Shown here: positions 42,967-51,458 of the stretch, one piece after another
Layout of the letters: every line of letters begins with the position of its first letter
How positions within the stretch are numbered: position 1 is the first letter of the stretch
Assembly: GCA_963675425.1 (NCBI GenBank)
Contig: OY776214.1
Coordinates: forward strand, 2,356,001-2,420,000
Direction: 5' to 3'
DNA: 64,000 bases
Source: Sporobacter sp963675425
Lineage (GTDB): Bacteria > Bacillota > Clostridia > Oscillospirales > Oscillospiraceae
The notes under the pieces: generated by a model
Databases searched by the model: none
Told to the model about the DNA's origin: nothing
Seen by the model: the letters and a program-made list of their open reading frames with translations, nothing else
Program-made: the position numbers and the translations under genes

Positions 42967-43152
42967 ATGATCGGTTCGGTCGGAAGCAGCAGTGTGGCAC
43001 AACAGCTGTTGCGCGCAACACAGAATACTGCAGCAAAAAACAGCACAATCAATAGTCAGGCAAGTGAAGAGGCCAATGAAAGCGCAGTGGAGAAGCTGGC
43101 AGAAGCAAAGAGCGGAAATATTTCAACGAACAAAGTCGATATATATGCATAA
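42967..43152 (+). CDS. Small protein of unknown function
   Basis: A 61-residue product starting MIGSVGSSSVAQQLL, hydrophilic, Ala/Ser/Asn-rich, without a signal peptide or cysteine. A very strong ribosome binding site (GAGGGGGGTGAT) sits 4-5 nt upstream, and a clean terminator follows 15 nt after the stop, which together support a real gene. I do not recognise a family. It lies between the DedA gene and the phosphoesterase, with a candidate regulatory site upstream. Confidence 0.65.
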   Translation: MIGSVGSSSVAQQLLRATQNTAAKNSTINSQASEEANESAVEKLAEAKSGNISTNKVDIYA

Positions 43153-43166
43153 ACACTCCAACGGAT

Positions 43167-43201
43167 CGGGCGGGCTGCAACAACCCGCCCGTTAAGTTTT
43201 T
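43167..43201 (+). terminator. Rho-independent terminator after the small ORF
   Basis: CGGGCGGG pairs with CCCGCCCG around CTGCAACAA and is followed by TTAAGTTTTTC. Confidence 0.85.
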
Positions 43202-43270
43202 CTTGTGCTATACCATTATTTCATCGATAGTGATATATGACAGGACTTCAATACGGGACTGGAGTAAGAA

Positions 43271-44902
43271 ATGAATCTACTTTCCAAGCATAAAATACTG
43301 GTTTGCATGGTTTCTGCGATTCTGCTGCTGAGCATGGTCAGCGGCTGCGGCGAAGTAGTTGGGAGAGAAGTCCCGACGTCAGCAGTAGCCCCCAATACAT
43401 TCATCACAGTTCAAAACACAACGGACATCCCTTCGCCGTCATGTCCCGTTCTGCCCTCGGCTTCACCAGAGGCCTCGGCCATACCCTCTGAGCCGCCTTC
43501 TGAAACGCCGGCAATACCGACGGCTGCGGTTGCTCCGCCTGCCGCTTCTTCGCAAGCTTCGGCGTTTTCCGCTTCTACGGCAGTGCCCGCAACGCCCGAT
43601 TTGAGTGTAGAAAAGGCTGTCGTAACGGATAATGTCTCGTCACTGATTACCAAAATAACAGTGACGTTTTATGGCGACGATGCTTCCGCACGAGGTTTTA
43701 CATGGTATACGGATGGGAACTCGGCTTCAAGCGATGTCCAAATCGTTGAAAAAACAAGTACGGCGCCTGATTTCAGCAATGCCATTACCTTCGCAGGAGC
43801 CGTTTCTGCGTCACACAATTCGCCAGGTGAGCTCGTTCATAAAGCTGTCGCAACAGGTCTTAATACCGGCACAACCTACTATTACCGAGTTGGAGATGCG
43901 TCACTGAACATCTGGAGCGCTACCGGCACATTTACAACTGCCTCACTGAACGGTCCGTTCACCTTCATCGACGTTTCAGATACGCAGTTTGCCGGAAAAG
44001 CCGGTGCTCAGGTCGTCGCCAATACACTTTCGTCGGCGATGACGCACTCGCCAAATGCCGCGTTCATCATCAACAACGGCGATATCGTCGATAATAAAAC
44101 CGAAGACCAGTGGAACCTCCTTTTGAAATACACAGCGCCAATCCTGATGAATACAACAATCATGCCGGCAGCCGGTAATCACGATGCTGGGAACAGCACC
44201 TTCATCGACCATTTCAACCTGGATTCCGGCAGTCAGAAAACAACGACAGGCGTTTATTATTCCGTCGACTACAGCAACGCGCATTTTGTCATTTTGAATA
44301 CGAACGAGTCATCCGGCAGCTATGCCGAGTTTACACAAATACAGCTTGATTGGATGAAGACAGATATCGGAGCCGCCAAGGCTAACGGGGCGAAGTGGAT
44401 CATCGTTGTCATGCATAAAGGGCCATATACGACGGCTGAGCACGCTAAGGATGCTGATATTATCGATACCCGAAAAAATATCGCGCCGCTTTTCAGTCAG
44501 CTCGGCGTAGACCTCGTTCTGCAGGGTCATGATCATGTTTACGAGCGCAGCAAGCCGATCTCAAACGGCAGTGCCGGCGTTGAAGGCCTTATGAAGCAGG
44601 TTTGCGGCGGTGTGGCGGTAGACTACATCAAAGACCCTACGGGAACAATTTATATCACACCCGGTACCGCAGGCACAAAGCACTATCACCAGGATGCAAG
44701 CCTGTCACAGCAATATCTAAATTTATTCGACGTCGCAAACGGCCCCTTCAAGGATACCCCGGACATTAACAATCAAGAGACTTTTCTAAGTGTGACGATT
44801 GACGGCGGCACGCTGACGGCAACAGTTTATCAAACCTCAAAAAACGTTGATAACAGTGTGCCTTATGTGATCGATCAGTTTGGAATCATTAAAAACACTT
44901 AG
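43271..44902 (+). CDS. Secreted metallophosphoesterase lipoprotein (purple acid phosphatase-like)
   Basis: A 543-residue lipoprotein: signal peptide, lipobox MVSGC, then a long Pro/Ser/Ala-rich linker (about 30-115). A fibronectin-like N-terminal domain (about 120-210) is followed by a calcineurin-like domain (about 215-480). The metal-binding motifs are DVSDTQ, NNGDIVDN, AAGNHD, VMHKGPY and GHDHVYER, the full phosphoesterase set. It would hydrolyse phosphate esters outside the membrane, supplying phosphate or acting on lipid/envelope phosphates. AACTGGAGTAAGAA precedes the ATG. A strong terminator follows. Confidence 0.92.
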   Translation: MNLLSKHKILVCMVSAILLLSMVSGCGEVVGREVPTSAVAPNTFITVQNTTDIPSPSCPVLPSASPEASAIPSEPPSETPAIPTAAVAPPAASSQASAFSASTAVPATPDLSVEKAVVTDNVSSLITKITVTFYGDDASARGFTWYTDGNSASSDVQIVEKTSTAPDFSNAITFAGAVSASHNSPGELVHKAVATGLNTGTTYYYRVGDASLNIWSATGTFTTASLNGPFTFIDVSDTQFAGKAGAQVVANTLSSAMTHSPNAAFIINNGDIVDNKTEDQWNLLLKYTAPILMNTTIMPAAGNHDAGNSTFIDHFNLDSGSQKTTTGVYYSVDYSNAHFVILNTNESSGSYAEFTQIQLDWMKTDIGAAKANGAKWIIVVMHKGPYTTAEHAKDADIIDTRKNIAPLFSQLGVDLVLQGHDHVYERSKPISNGSAGVEGLMKQVCGGVAVDYIKDPTGTIYITPGTAGTKHYHQDASLSQQYLNLFDVANGPFKDTPDINNQETFLSVTIDGGTLTATVYQTSKNVDNSVPYVIDQFGIIKNT

Positions 44903-44920
44903 ACCATGTTACTAAAAAGT

Positions 44921-44956
44921 AACCGGCTGGCAGAAATGAACTGTCAGCCGGTTTTT
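44921..44956 (+). terminator. Rho-independent terminator after the phosphoesterase
   Basis: AACCGGCTGGCAG pairs with CTGTCAGCCGGTT around AAATGAA and is followed by TTT. It also faces the 3' end of the minus-strand lipoprotein gene that ends at 44967. Confidence 0.85.
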
Positions 44957-44966
44957 ATGTAACGTG

Positions 44967-45704
44967 TTAATCGGCTACTTCAGCTGTCCCAGTCGCTTTT
45001 TCAACAGAGAAATTCAGCGGTGCGAATCCAGAGTCGTGCAAAGAAATATCAAAAGTCAGGCCATTTGCGGATGTGCCGTATAGACCATTCATATTCCCAT
45101 AATAATGATTAGCCTGTGATATATTGTTATCAAAATGAATCGTCGTAGATTCCCCGGCTTTGAGCGCGAGACCATCCAGTTTTTGATAATAGGCCTCGCT
45201 GGTTCCTGCGACGGTATCAGTAATCGTGAAATAGATGTCGAAATCATTGAGATCAACGCTACCCGTGTTTGTCATGCTGATTTCCAGGTGATCGGCTGTG
45301 GCGTTGTCCTCTACACGCGCGTCGGTAATCTTAACCGGCAGGGCAGTAGCGCTGCTTTCAGAAATCGGATTATCCGTATGTACCGGCTGCGGGTCGTCTT
45401 TGTCATTGATTCCGTCGCCATCTGTGTCAGCAGCATAGGGATTCGTTCCGTACACCTTTTCAGCGGAATCCGGGATTCCGTCGCCATCGGTATCAGTGCC
45501 CGATGCTGCGGGATCGGTTGAAGCAGTTGCACCGCTTGAATTTGATGTTCCAGTGCTGCCAGCTGAATTCTGCGCTGAAGCAGTTGAAGCTGACGGTTGA
45601 CTGTTTGTCGGTGTGGATGTGCCGTTCGTACAACCGGCTAGCAGTGCAGACGCCATCAGCATGACGGTGAGTGCAGATAATACCGTTCTGAGTTTTGTTT
45701 TCAT
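44967..45704 (-). CDS. Lipoprotein with thrombospondin type-3 calcium-binding repeats
   Basis: A 245-residue lipoprotein: signal peptide, lipobox LLAGC, then a Ser/Thr/Gly-rich linker (residues 25-70). Two TSP3-type repeats follow, DTDGDGIPDSAE and DTDGDGINDKDDPQ, of the DxDxDGxxD calcium pattern, and then a beta-rich domain (about 110-240). It is the last gene of the ABC exporter operon, 12 nt after a permease. It probably sits on the outer face, either helping the exporter or acting as its exported-substrate chaperone or sensor. GGAGG precedes the ATG. Confidence 0.8.
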   Translation of the reverse strand: MKTKLRTVLSALTVMLMASALLAGCTNGTSTPTNSQPSASTASAQNSAGSTGTSNSSGATASTDPAASGTDTDGDGIPDSAEKVYGTNPYAADTDGDGINDKDDPQPVHTDNPISESSATALPVKITDARVEDNATADHLEISMTNTGSVDLNDFDIYFTITDTVAGTSEAYYQKLDGLALKAGESTTIHFDNNISQANHYYGNMNGLYGTSANGLTFDISLHDSGFAPLNFSVEKATGTAEVAD

Positions 45705-45716
45705 AGTTTACCTCCA

Positions 45717-46679
45717 TTAATAAATGTCTTCTCGTTTATGAAATGCCATATATGCAATGACCCATAGTAATGCGCTTGGGATGGTCAAACCGATAAGATC
45801 TACCCATTTGACACCGACAACGCCCATAGGTGTTAAGGTGTCGAAACCGGGTTTTACGTTTAAAAGTGCGAAACCGATACGCTCAAAGTGTTTAACCGGA
45901 GATGCTTCCTCAATGCTGTCGCGCAGCGTCTCATAAAACTTGAAATTAGCTAGAATTTTCGCCTGCTCATCCTTACTGATACCCATTGAGGCAAAGAATC
46001 CGCCCGGAAGCTGATTGTCCATATCCATCGTGTCACCGATTTGCGGGAATACAAAAGACAGAATCAACCAGACGATTACCGTTACGAGAAGCGCTTTGTT
46101 GCCGTTTCCCGTTATGACGGCAATGGTCATGCTCAGCACCAGGAAGAAGGCCATATACAGAAAAGCCATCAGGAAAAATAGCAGCAGCCGTGCAAAATCA
46201 CTTGCGGAAAGAGCCACATTTCCCACCAAAAGGACGGATAGAATTGTTATAAGAAAGATCGCGGCGGTTATGACAGCCAGCAGGATTAAGTTGCCCAGCA
46301 GTTTACCGCTCAGCAGCTTATCCCGGAATATTTGGCGCGTGAGAATAAGCCTCATCGTGCCGCTCCGTCGCTCCCTGACAATTGTACTGTTTCCCAGAAC
46401 GATGGCCAGAAGCGCCCCCAGCATACCGATATAATTGACAAAGCTCTTTGAGGCCGACAGGGGGTTGAGATTTGGCATGTCCGGCAGATTTGTCTTTCCG
46501 ATGGATTTTAAGAATTCAACGGATTTGTTGTACTCATCCACCGACAAACGGACCTGATAAGCGCTGAGCACAACCGAGATGATTGTCAAAAGCAGTAGCA
46601 AAGCCACAATTATCAGAAACAGCTTGTTTTTTCTTGCGTCGCCAAGTTCTTTGCCGGCGATGACCCATAAAGTTTTCAT
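45717..46679 (-). CDS. ABC-2 type transporter permease
   Basis: A 320-residue membrane protein. It has the ABC-2 pattern: an N-terminal span (about 20-45), a large extracytoplasmic loop, then five spans in the second half (FVNYIGMLGALLAIVLG, SGKLLGNLILLAVITAAIFL, and so on) ending near residue 315. RTGTMRLILTRQIFRDKLL matches the coupling region. ATG 46679 has AGGTGATTATA upstream; a GTG at 46688 is also in frame. It is the second permease of the operon, and its homologue lies at 47513-48436. Confidence 0.88.
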   Translation of the reverse strand: MKTLWVIAGKELGDARKNKLFLIIVALLLLLTIISVVLSAYQVRLSVDEYNKSVEFLKSIGKTNLPDMPNLNPLSASKSFVNYIGMLGALLAIVLGNSTIVRERRSGTMRLILTRQIFRDKLLSGKLLGNLILLAVITAAIFLITILSVLLVGNVALSASDFARLLLFFLMAFLYMAFFLVLSMTIAVITGNGNKALLVTVIVWLILSFVFPQIGDTMDMDNQLPGGFFASMGISKDEQAKILANFKFYETLRDSIEEASPVKHFERIGFALLNVKPGFDTLTPMGVVGVKWVDLIGLTIPSALLWVIAYMAFHKREDIY

Positions 46680-46691
46680 TATAATCACCTA

Positions 46692-47513
46692 TTACCTTCT
46701 GCCATGACGGCGGAAGTAAATAAACGCAACCGCCACAATGATGACGGCGACACCGCCCAATACCCAGACAAAATTCATGTTTGACGTTACTTTGACAGGA
46801 ATAGCAAGATCTCCGGAAGCTGCTTTGGCGTTTCCAGCCGATATTGTTATGGTGCTCATGCCCGCGCTCTGTGAAGCAGGAGGCTGGACGCTGATTTGAA
46901 AGGTGCTGCTTTCACCCGGCTTTAGTGAGAGCGTGTCGGGGTTAACGCCGATGTTTAGCCACTTATATGGAAGGATGAGATTCAGCGCGATCCCAGTGAG
47001 CTCCTTATCCCCGGTATTGGTCACCGCAATATCAAACACCAATGTTTCTCCGGCAACGGTTTTAAGGCTGTCGGACGTTTTCGTTATTTTAAGCGCATAA
47101 TCGCTATTTTTAGAAAAGTTCACCGTAACGTTGGCAATTATTCCATCGTCCCGCTTTGCTATTACCTTTATTTGTGCCATTGTTGAAGCCGCTGTGTCGG
47201 GTAGCGTCAGATGCAGCGTTACAACGGCACTGGACGAGCTCTGTAGTGTCACTTCGGTTGCTTTTTGTGAAGCAACAGTGAAATACCAGCTGATACCATC
47301 CGGGACGTTGGCGGCCTGAAGTACATATGTATGCTTTGCTGTATCACTGTTGAATACAGTGAAATCAGCCATATTATCCATGCCTGATTTTATCTCATAG
47401 CTCGGCGTCAGCTCCATTCCGCCGGCGGCCAGGGCCGTCATTCCGCCTGTAACAAGCAGAGCCATGATGACGATTGTAATTAGAAGCCTAAAGGCTCGCC
47501 TCCATGTTCTCAT
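46692..47513 (-). CDS. Membrane-anchored NEW3-domain protein of the exporter operon
   Basis: A 273-residue protein: signal peptide (residues 1-30, ending ALAAGG), two beta-sandwich segments of which the second (KTVAGETLVFDIAVTNTGDKEL, about 150-245) matches the NEW3 / alpha-galactosidase-associated domain, and a C-terminal membrane span with RRHGRR. Its ATG at 47513 shares one nucleotide with the upstream stop, so translation is coupled. NEW3-plus-ABC-2 operons are known but poorly characterised. The role is probably structural or a ligand-recognition partner of the exporter. Confidence 0.85.
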   Translation of the reverse strand: MRTWRRAFRLLITIVIMALLVTGGMTALAAGGMELTPSYEIKSGMDNMADFTVFNSDTAKHTYVLQAANVPDGISWYFTVASQKATEVTLQSSSSAVVTLHLTLPDTAASTMAQIKVIAKRDDGIIANVTVNFSKNSDYALKITKTSDSLKTVAGETLVFDIAVTNTGDKELTGIALNLILPYKWLNIGVNPDTLSLKPGESSTFQISVQPPASQSAGMSTITISAGNAKAASGDLAIPVKVTSNMNFVWVLGGVAVIIVAVAFIYFRRHGRR

Positions 47514-48436
47514 CAGACATCCTCCTTTCGGATGGTTCTGTGCGATACGGCAAGAAATACAAGACCAGGTAGAAGCATGCATATAGTCGGAACAAGCTGT
47601 TTTGTCACAACGCCGCCAACGCTTAAGCTTGCTGTAGCTGTGACTGTCTGCAGTAGATTGTCACCGATGATCTGAAACTGCGCGGCAGGCGAATAGTATT
47701 CTATAGCCTTTGAAACGGCAGTGTCCGTTGCAACTGAAGTTACCGTCTGACCGGTCCCGCTAAGAGACATGGCAAAGTTTTTCTGTGTATCCGCGAGTTG
47801 CGGAATGACAAAACTGATGAACAGCCAGACAATCATCATTATAAGAAACGCGTATGATCGGTCTCGCATTTTCATGGATATAAAAAGGGTGACTGCCAAG
47901 ATTACCATTAAGTACAAGAACGCAACTATTGTGAAGATTATCAGACGTCCTGTTTCATTAGCGTTGGGAACAATCCCTGATACAACTGTAAACAGCACCG
48001 CATTTGTCACAAGCGTGACTGTCATCAGTAGTGCGAGTACAAAGCCGCCGCCGATAAGCTTACCGGCAATCAGCTGGTCACGGAAGACAGGCCTTGTCAA
48101 AATAAGCCGAAGCGTTCCGTTTTCGCGCTCTCCACTGAACGTGTCAAACCCGAGAAAAATGGCGACAACGGAACCGATCATGCTGACATAGGTCACGATA
48201 TTACTGAGAATCGCCAACGGATAAATATCCGGTGCTGCCGGTAGGTTTGATGAACCCTGAGCGGTGAGCAGGTCAACAACATTCTGATATGCAGCCATCT
48301 CCGCGTTTTTTGTACTCGAACCGATGTAGACGGAAGCGATCGACAGCAGGACAAACAGGGTTGCTATAATGATAAACACCTTGTCTTTGAAGGAAGTTCT
48401 AAACTCCTTAGCCGCGATTGTCAGGATCGGGTTCAT
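47513..48436 (-). CDS. ABC-2 type transporter permease
   Basis: A 307-residue permease resembling the one at 45717-46679 in length and layout (N-terminal span at 20-40, five or six spans from residue 60 onward, RENGTLRLILTRPVFRDQLIAGK coupling segment). The two permeases probably form a heterodimer with the ATPase encoded immediately upstream, whose 3' end overlaps this gene by 29 nt. The operon exports an unknown substrate. Confidence 0.88.
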   Translation of the reverse strand: MNPILTIAAKEFRTSFKDKVFIIIATLFVLLSIASVYIGSSTKNAEMAAYQNVVDLLTAQGSSNLPAAPDIYPLAILSNIVTYVSMIGSVVAIFLGFDTFSGERENGTLRLILTRPVFRDQLIAGKLIGGGFVLALLMTVTLVTNAVLFTVVSGIVPNANETGRLIIFTIVAFLYLMVILAVTLFISMKMRDRSYAFLIMMIVWLFISFVIPQLADTQKNFAMSLSGTGQTVTSVATDTAVSKAIEYYSPAAQFQIIGDNLLQTVTATASLSVGGVVTKQLVPTICMLLPGLVFLAVSHRTIRKEDV

Positions 48437-49157
48437 TTATTTCGCCTCCTTCAATCATGAAGTAAATCTCCTCCAATGATTTCGCATGAGGAAAGCGCGC
48501 CTGAATATTCTCCAGCGAATCTGCTGCCAGCAGCTTGCCTCGGCTGATAATCCCAATATCCGTGCAGATGTTGGTGACCTCCGACAACAGATGTGTATTC
48601 ATAAAAATTGTTGTACCCCATTCACTGTTCAGCTTCAGCAGAAGATCACGCATATCCTTAGTACCCTGAGGATCAAGACCCGATGTCGGCTCGTCCAGAA
48701 ACAATATTTTCGGCTTGTGGATGATGGCTTGGGCAATCCCAATGCGCTGCCGCATACCCTTTGAAAAGCTTTTGAGTTTCTTATCCTGCCATTCCGACAT
48801 TTTGAGCAGTTCAAGCACTTCTCTGATGCACTTGTCCGCATTGTCGACCTCTGATAGCTTAGCAAAGAAATTTAGGTTCTCGCGTGCTGTTAGTTCACCA
48901 TAAAGCATTACACTCTCTGGCAAGTATCCAAGTAACCGGCGAACCTTCAAATTATCTTTAACAACATCGAAACCATCAATTGACGCACGGCCCTCAGTGG
49001 GCAGGAGCAGCGTCGTCAGTATGGAAAGCGTTGTTGTCTTTCCCGCGCCATTGTGACCGAGGAAACCAAAAACCGCGCCGGCCTTGACTTCCATGCTTAA
49101 GCTGTCGACCGCTGTGATGTCTTTGTATCGTTTTGTCAGACTCTCAGTAATCAGCAT
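48408..49157 (-). CDS. ABC exporter ATP-binding protein (BcrA/CcmA type)
   Basis: A 249-residue ATPase: Walker A GHNGAGKTT, signature FSKGMRQR (Lys in place of Gly), Walker B ILFLDEPTSGLD, and the switch His in NTHLLSE. The family includes antimicrobial-peptide and antibiotic exporters (BcrA-type). ATG 49157 has GGAGGCGG upstream; the frame is open from 49172. It is the first gene of the five-gene exporter operon, whose upstream region carries a site matching that before the second two-component system. Confidence 0.93.
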   Translation of the reverse strand: MLITESLTKRYKDITAVDSLSMEVKAGAVFGFLGHNGAGKTTTLSILTTLLLPTEGRASIDGFDVVKDNLKVRRLLGYLPESVMLYGELTARENLNFFAKLSEVDNADKCIREVLELLKMSEWQDKKLKSFSKGMRQRIGIAQAIIHKPKILFLDEPTSGLDPQGTKDMRDLLLKLNSEWGTTIFMNTHLLSEVTNICTDIGIISRGKLLAADSLENIQARFPHAKSLEEIYFMIEGGEINEPDPDNRG

Positions 49158-49215
49158 TTTTACCGCCTCCAATTATCATCTCTCACTGATCTGATATCAG
49201 AGTAACTGCCGGAAA

Positions 49216-49233
49216 TTAAAACTTCATGAGAAA
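49216..49233. promoter_or_regulatory. Candidate response-regulator site of the second two-component system
   Basis: AATTAAAACTTCATGAGA aligns with AATTAAAAACTGATGAGA at 51348-51365 (15 of 18 positions). It lies upstream of the ABC exporter operon, within the short gap after the kinase gene's terminator. Confidence 0.5.
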
Positions 49234-49240
49234 ACAAAAA

Positions 49241-49272
49241 AACAGCATCTTTCTATAAGCAGATGCTGTTCT
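49241..49272 (-). terminator. Rho-independent terminator after the second sensor kinase
   Basis: On the minus strand AACAGCATCT pairs with AGATGCTGTT around 10 nt and is followed by seven T residues. It separates the kinase operon from the exporter operon. Confidence 0.85.
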
Positions 49273-49284
49273 TCTCAAGATAAA

Positions 49285-50631
49285 CTATATATTTATTATG
49301 AAAGATGTTCCCTTGTCCGGTTCGCTTATAACCGATATCGTCCCGTGATGTTCGTCAACAATCCACTTTACAATCGATAGTCCTAGCCCTGTTCCGCTGC
49401 GATCACGAGACTTGTCAGCACGATAGAAGCGATCAAAAATATTCGGCAAATCATTGCTGAAGATACCTATACCGTTATCCTCAACGATAATTTTAGTCCC
49501 ATCAGATACCTTCTCCGTCAAAATACGAACATAACCCCCGGGTTTACCATACTTGATCCCGTTTTCAACCAAATTTATCAGCATCTGAGTGAGGAGGCTT
49601 TGATCCGCCGCGATTTCAAGGCCTTTAGCGGGTTTATATTGTAAGGATATTTCGGCGGCGGTGGCTTGTTCCTGCAGCTGCTCTACGACGCTGCTGATGA
49701 TCTCGTTGAGATCAATGTTTTCAATTTCTGTTTTATATTTTCCCTCGCCGCCTCGCGCCAGCATCAGCAGCTGTGAAATGATAACATTCATTTTTTTCGT
49801 TTCTATATGAATCTGATCGAGAGCCCGCTGTTGGTCATCTCCACAATCTTGATCTTTATCGCAACGTGCCAGCAATGCCTCGGCATATGCCATTATTATG
49901 GCCACCGGTGTTCGGAGCTCATGAGAGGCATCGGAAGTAAACTGCCTTTCTCGGTTAAAGGATGTCTCCAGATGCTCTAGCATACTGTTGAACGTTTCGG
50001 ATAAATGCCCAACTTCATCCTTTGTAATTATGCCTGTGATACGTAGAGATAAGTCTCCATGTTCAATCGCCGCGGCTGTATCTGTTATTGTAGAGATCGG
50101 CTTCAATGATTTTTTTGCAATAAGGAGGCTGCCAAGCACCGCAACCGCAAGATAGATTGTACCGCCGATAACCATGATGATTATTATCTTATGGAGAGTC
50201 GACTCAATGGTATTAAGCGATGACGCGACGCGAACATGAGCCAGAACCTGATCTTCGTTTTTAACACTCTCGTCATAAACCAACCAGTTTTGATCCTCCT
50301 GAGACTTCGTGAAAACACTACCAGCTTGGAAGGGTTCGGCTGTCATCCAGTTCGTCGATCCGTTGCTATATAATATGCTTCCATTTGTTTCAACAACCGC
50401 AATGCTGATGTTTGCGGGCAGTAGGTTCTCCTCGTTCCACATCAGTTTATCATTTTCAATCTCACAGCCTAATATTGCTTGTGAGGCTGCAGTCCGTAAG
50501 ACGCCTTCCTCGTTGTTATACATGGATTGAGATATCAGCCCATACAAAACAGGCAAGAAGGCGGCCAGCAAGATGAATGTCAGCAATGAAAACCAAAACA
50601 TGATTTTCAAGCGTATTGTCAGCCTACTCAT
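49285..50631 (-). CDS. Sensor histidine kinase (second two-component system)
   Basis: A 448-residue kinase: two membrane spans (about 12-32 and 150-175) around an extracytoplasmic sensor, then HAMP. HisKA carries the phospho-His in ASHELRTPVA, and HATPase carries LINLVENGIKYG, VEDNGIGI and GTGLGLSIV. It overlaps the response regulator stop by 8 nt. It resembles the first kinase in order and length, so the two systems are probable paralogues with different signals. The exporter operon is the nearest target candidate. Confidence 0.95.
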   Translation of the reverse strand: MSRLTIRLKIMFWFSLLTFILLAAFLPVLYGLISQSMYNNEEGVLRTAASQAILGCEIENDKLMWNEENLLPANISIAVVETNGSILYSNGSTNWMTAEPFQAGSVFTKSQEDQNWLVYDESVKNEDQVLAHVRVASSLNTIESTLHKIIIIMVIGGTIYLAVAVLGSLLIAKKSLKPISTITDTAAAIEHGDLSLRITGIITKDEVGHLSETFNSMLEHLETSFNRERQFTSDASHELRTPVAIIMAYAEALLARCDKDQDCGDDQQRALDQIHIETKKMNVIISQLLMLARGGEGKYKTEIENIDLNEIISSVVEQLQEQATAAEISLQYKPAKGLEIAADQSLLTQMLINLVENGIKYGKPGGYVRILTEKVSDGTKIIVEDNGIGIFSNDLPNIFDRFYRADKSRDRSGTGLGLSIVKWIVDEHHGTISVISEPDKGTSFIINI

Positions 50632-51301
50632 CGTCGCACCTCATAACATAACCAAAACCCCTGACCGTGTGTATGAGCTTCGTCTCAAATTCCTTGTCAA
50701 TTTTTGCTCTTAGATATTTGATATAAACATCCACAATATTTGAGTCATAACTGAATTCAAAATTCCAAACATGGTCTAAAATCTGCGAACGTGTGAGAAT
50801 TGTCCCCTGATTTCGCATGAAGTACTCGAGCAAAGCGTACTCCTTTGAGGTTAGAGTAATGGATTTTTCACCTCGGGTAATAGAATGATCAGTCGTATTC
50901 ATTGTCAGATCGGACAAGGTCAACACACTGCTGATGAGTTCCCCTTGCCGCCTGACAAGGGCACGTATTCTGGCAGTGAGTTCCTCAAATGAAAACGGCT
51001 TGATCAGATAATCATCGGCCCCGGCATCGAGTCCTTTAACGCGGTCATCTACAGAGTCTTTAGCAGTAAGGATTAATACTTTTGATTTGATACCCTGGCT
51101 TCTGATGGTCCGAAGTATATCAAGTCCGCTGACTTTTGGCAGCATCAAATCCAATACGATACAGTCATATTCCATCGCCGCTGCATAATCAAGGCCACTG
51201 GCACCGTCATAACAACTATCAATTGTATGCCCATCTTCTTTCAGCCTTTTTGTCAATATATGATTAAGCGCTTTGTCATCTTCAATTAAAAGCATTCGCA
51301 T
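50624..51301 (-). CDS. OmpR-family response regulator (second two-component system)
   Basis: A 225-residue regulator: receiver with Asp51 in VLDLMLPK and Lys in LIKPF; winged helix with ILTRSQILDHVWNFEFSYDSN and NIVDVYIKYLRAKID. It is paired with the kinase gene that overlaps its 3' end. It is divergent from a PepSY-protein gene at 51459, which shares the intergenic region and therefore may be its target. Confidence 0.95.
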   Translation of the reverse strand: MRMLLIEDDKALNHILTKRLKEDGHTIDSCYDGASGLDYAAAMEYDCIVLDLMLPKVSGLDILRTIRSQGIKSKVLILTAKDSVDDRVKGLDAGADDYLIKPFSFEELTARIRALVRRQGELISSVLTLSDLTMNTTDHSITRGEKSITLTSKEYALLEYFMRNQGTILTRSQILDHVWNFEFSYDSNIVDVYIKYLRAKIDKEFETKLIHTVRGFGYVMRCDDE

Positions 51302-51347
51302 AATTTCACATCCAATACACTGATTTATATCTAAGATACCACAGGCG

Positions 51348-51365
51348 AATTAAAAACTGATGAGA
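51348..51365. promoter_or_regulatory. Candidate response-regulator site upstream of the PepSY gene and its own operon
   Basis: AATTAAAAACTGATGAGA matches AATTAAAACTTCATGAGA at 49216-49233. A looser copy, TTTTTTCATTTATGAGA, follows near 51389. It lies between the divergent regulator gene (start 51301) and the PepSY gene (start 51459). Confidence 0.5.
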
Positions 51366-51458
51366 TAATTTCATTTATTTCTAACCGTTTTTTCATTTAT
51401 GAGACCTATGATGCAGTCATAAGCTGCAGAGCTTAAATAATCCAAAGGAGAAAATCTA

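Noticed and set aside
43411..43653. Alanine-rich 80-aa frame on the minus strand
   Set aside because: It is the antisense of the Pro/Ser/Ala-rich linker of the phosphoesterase. The composition keeps the opposite strand open by chance.
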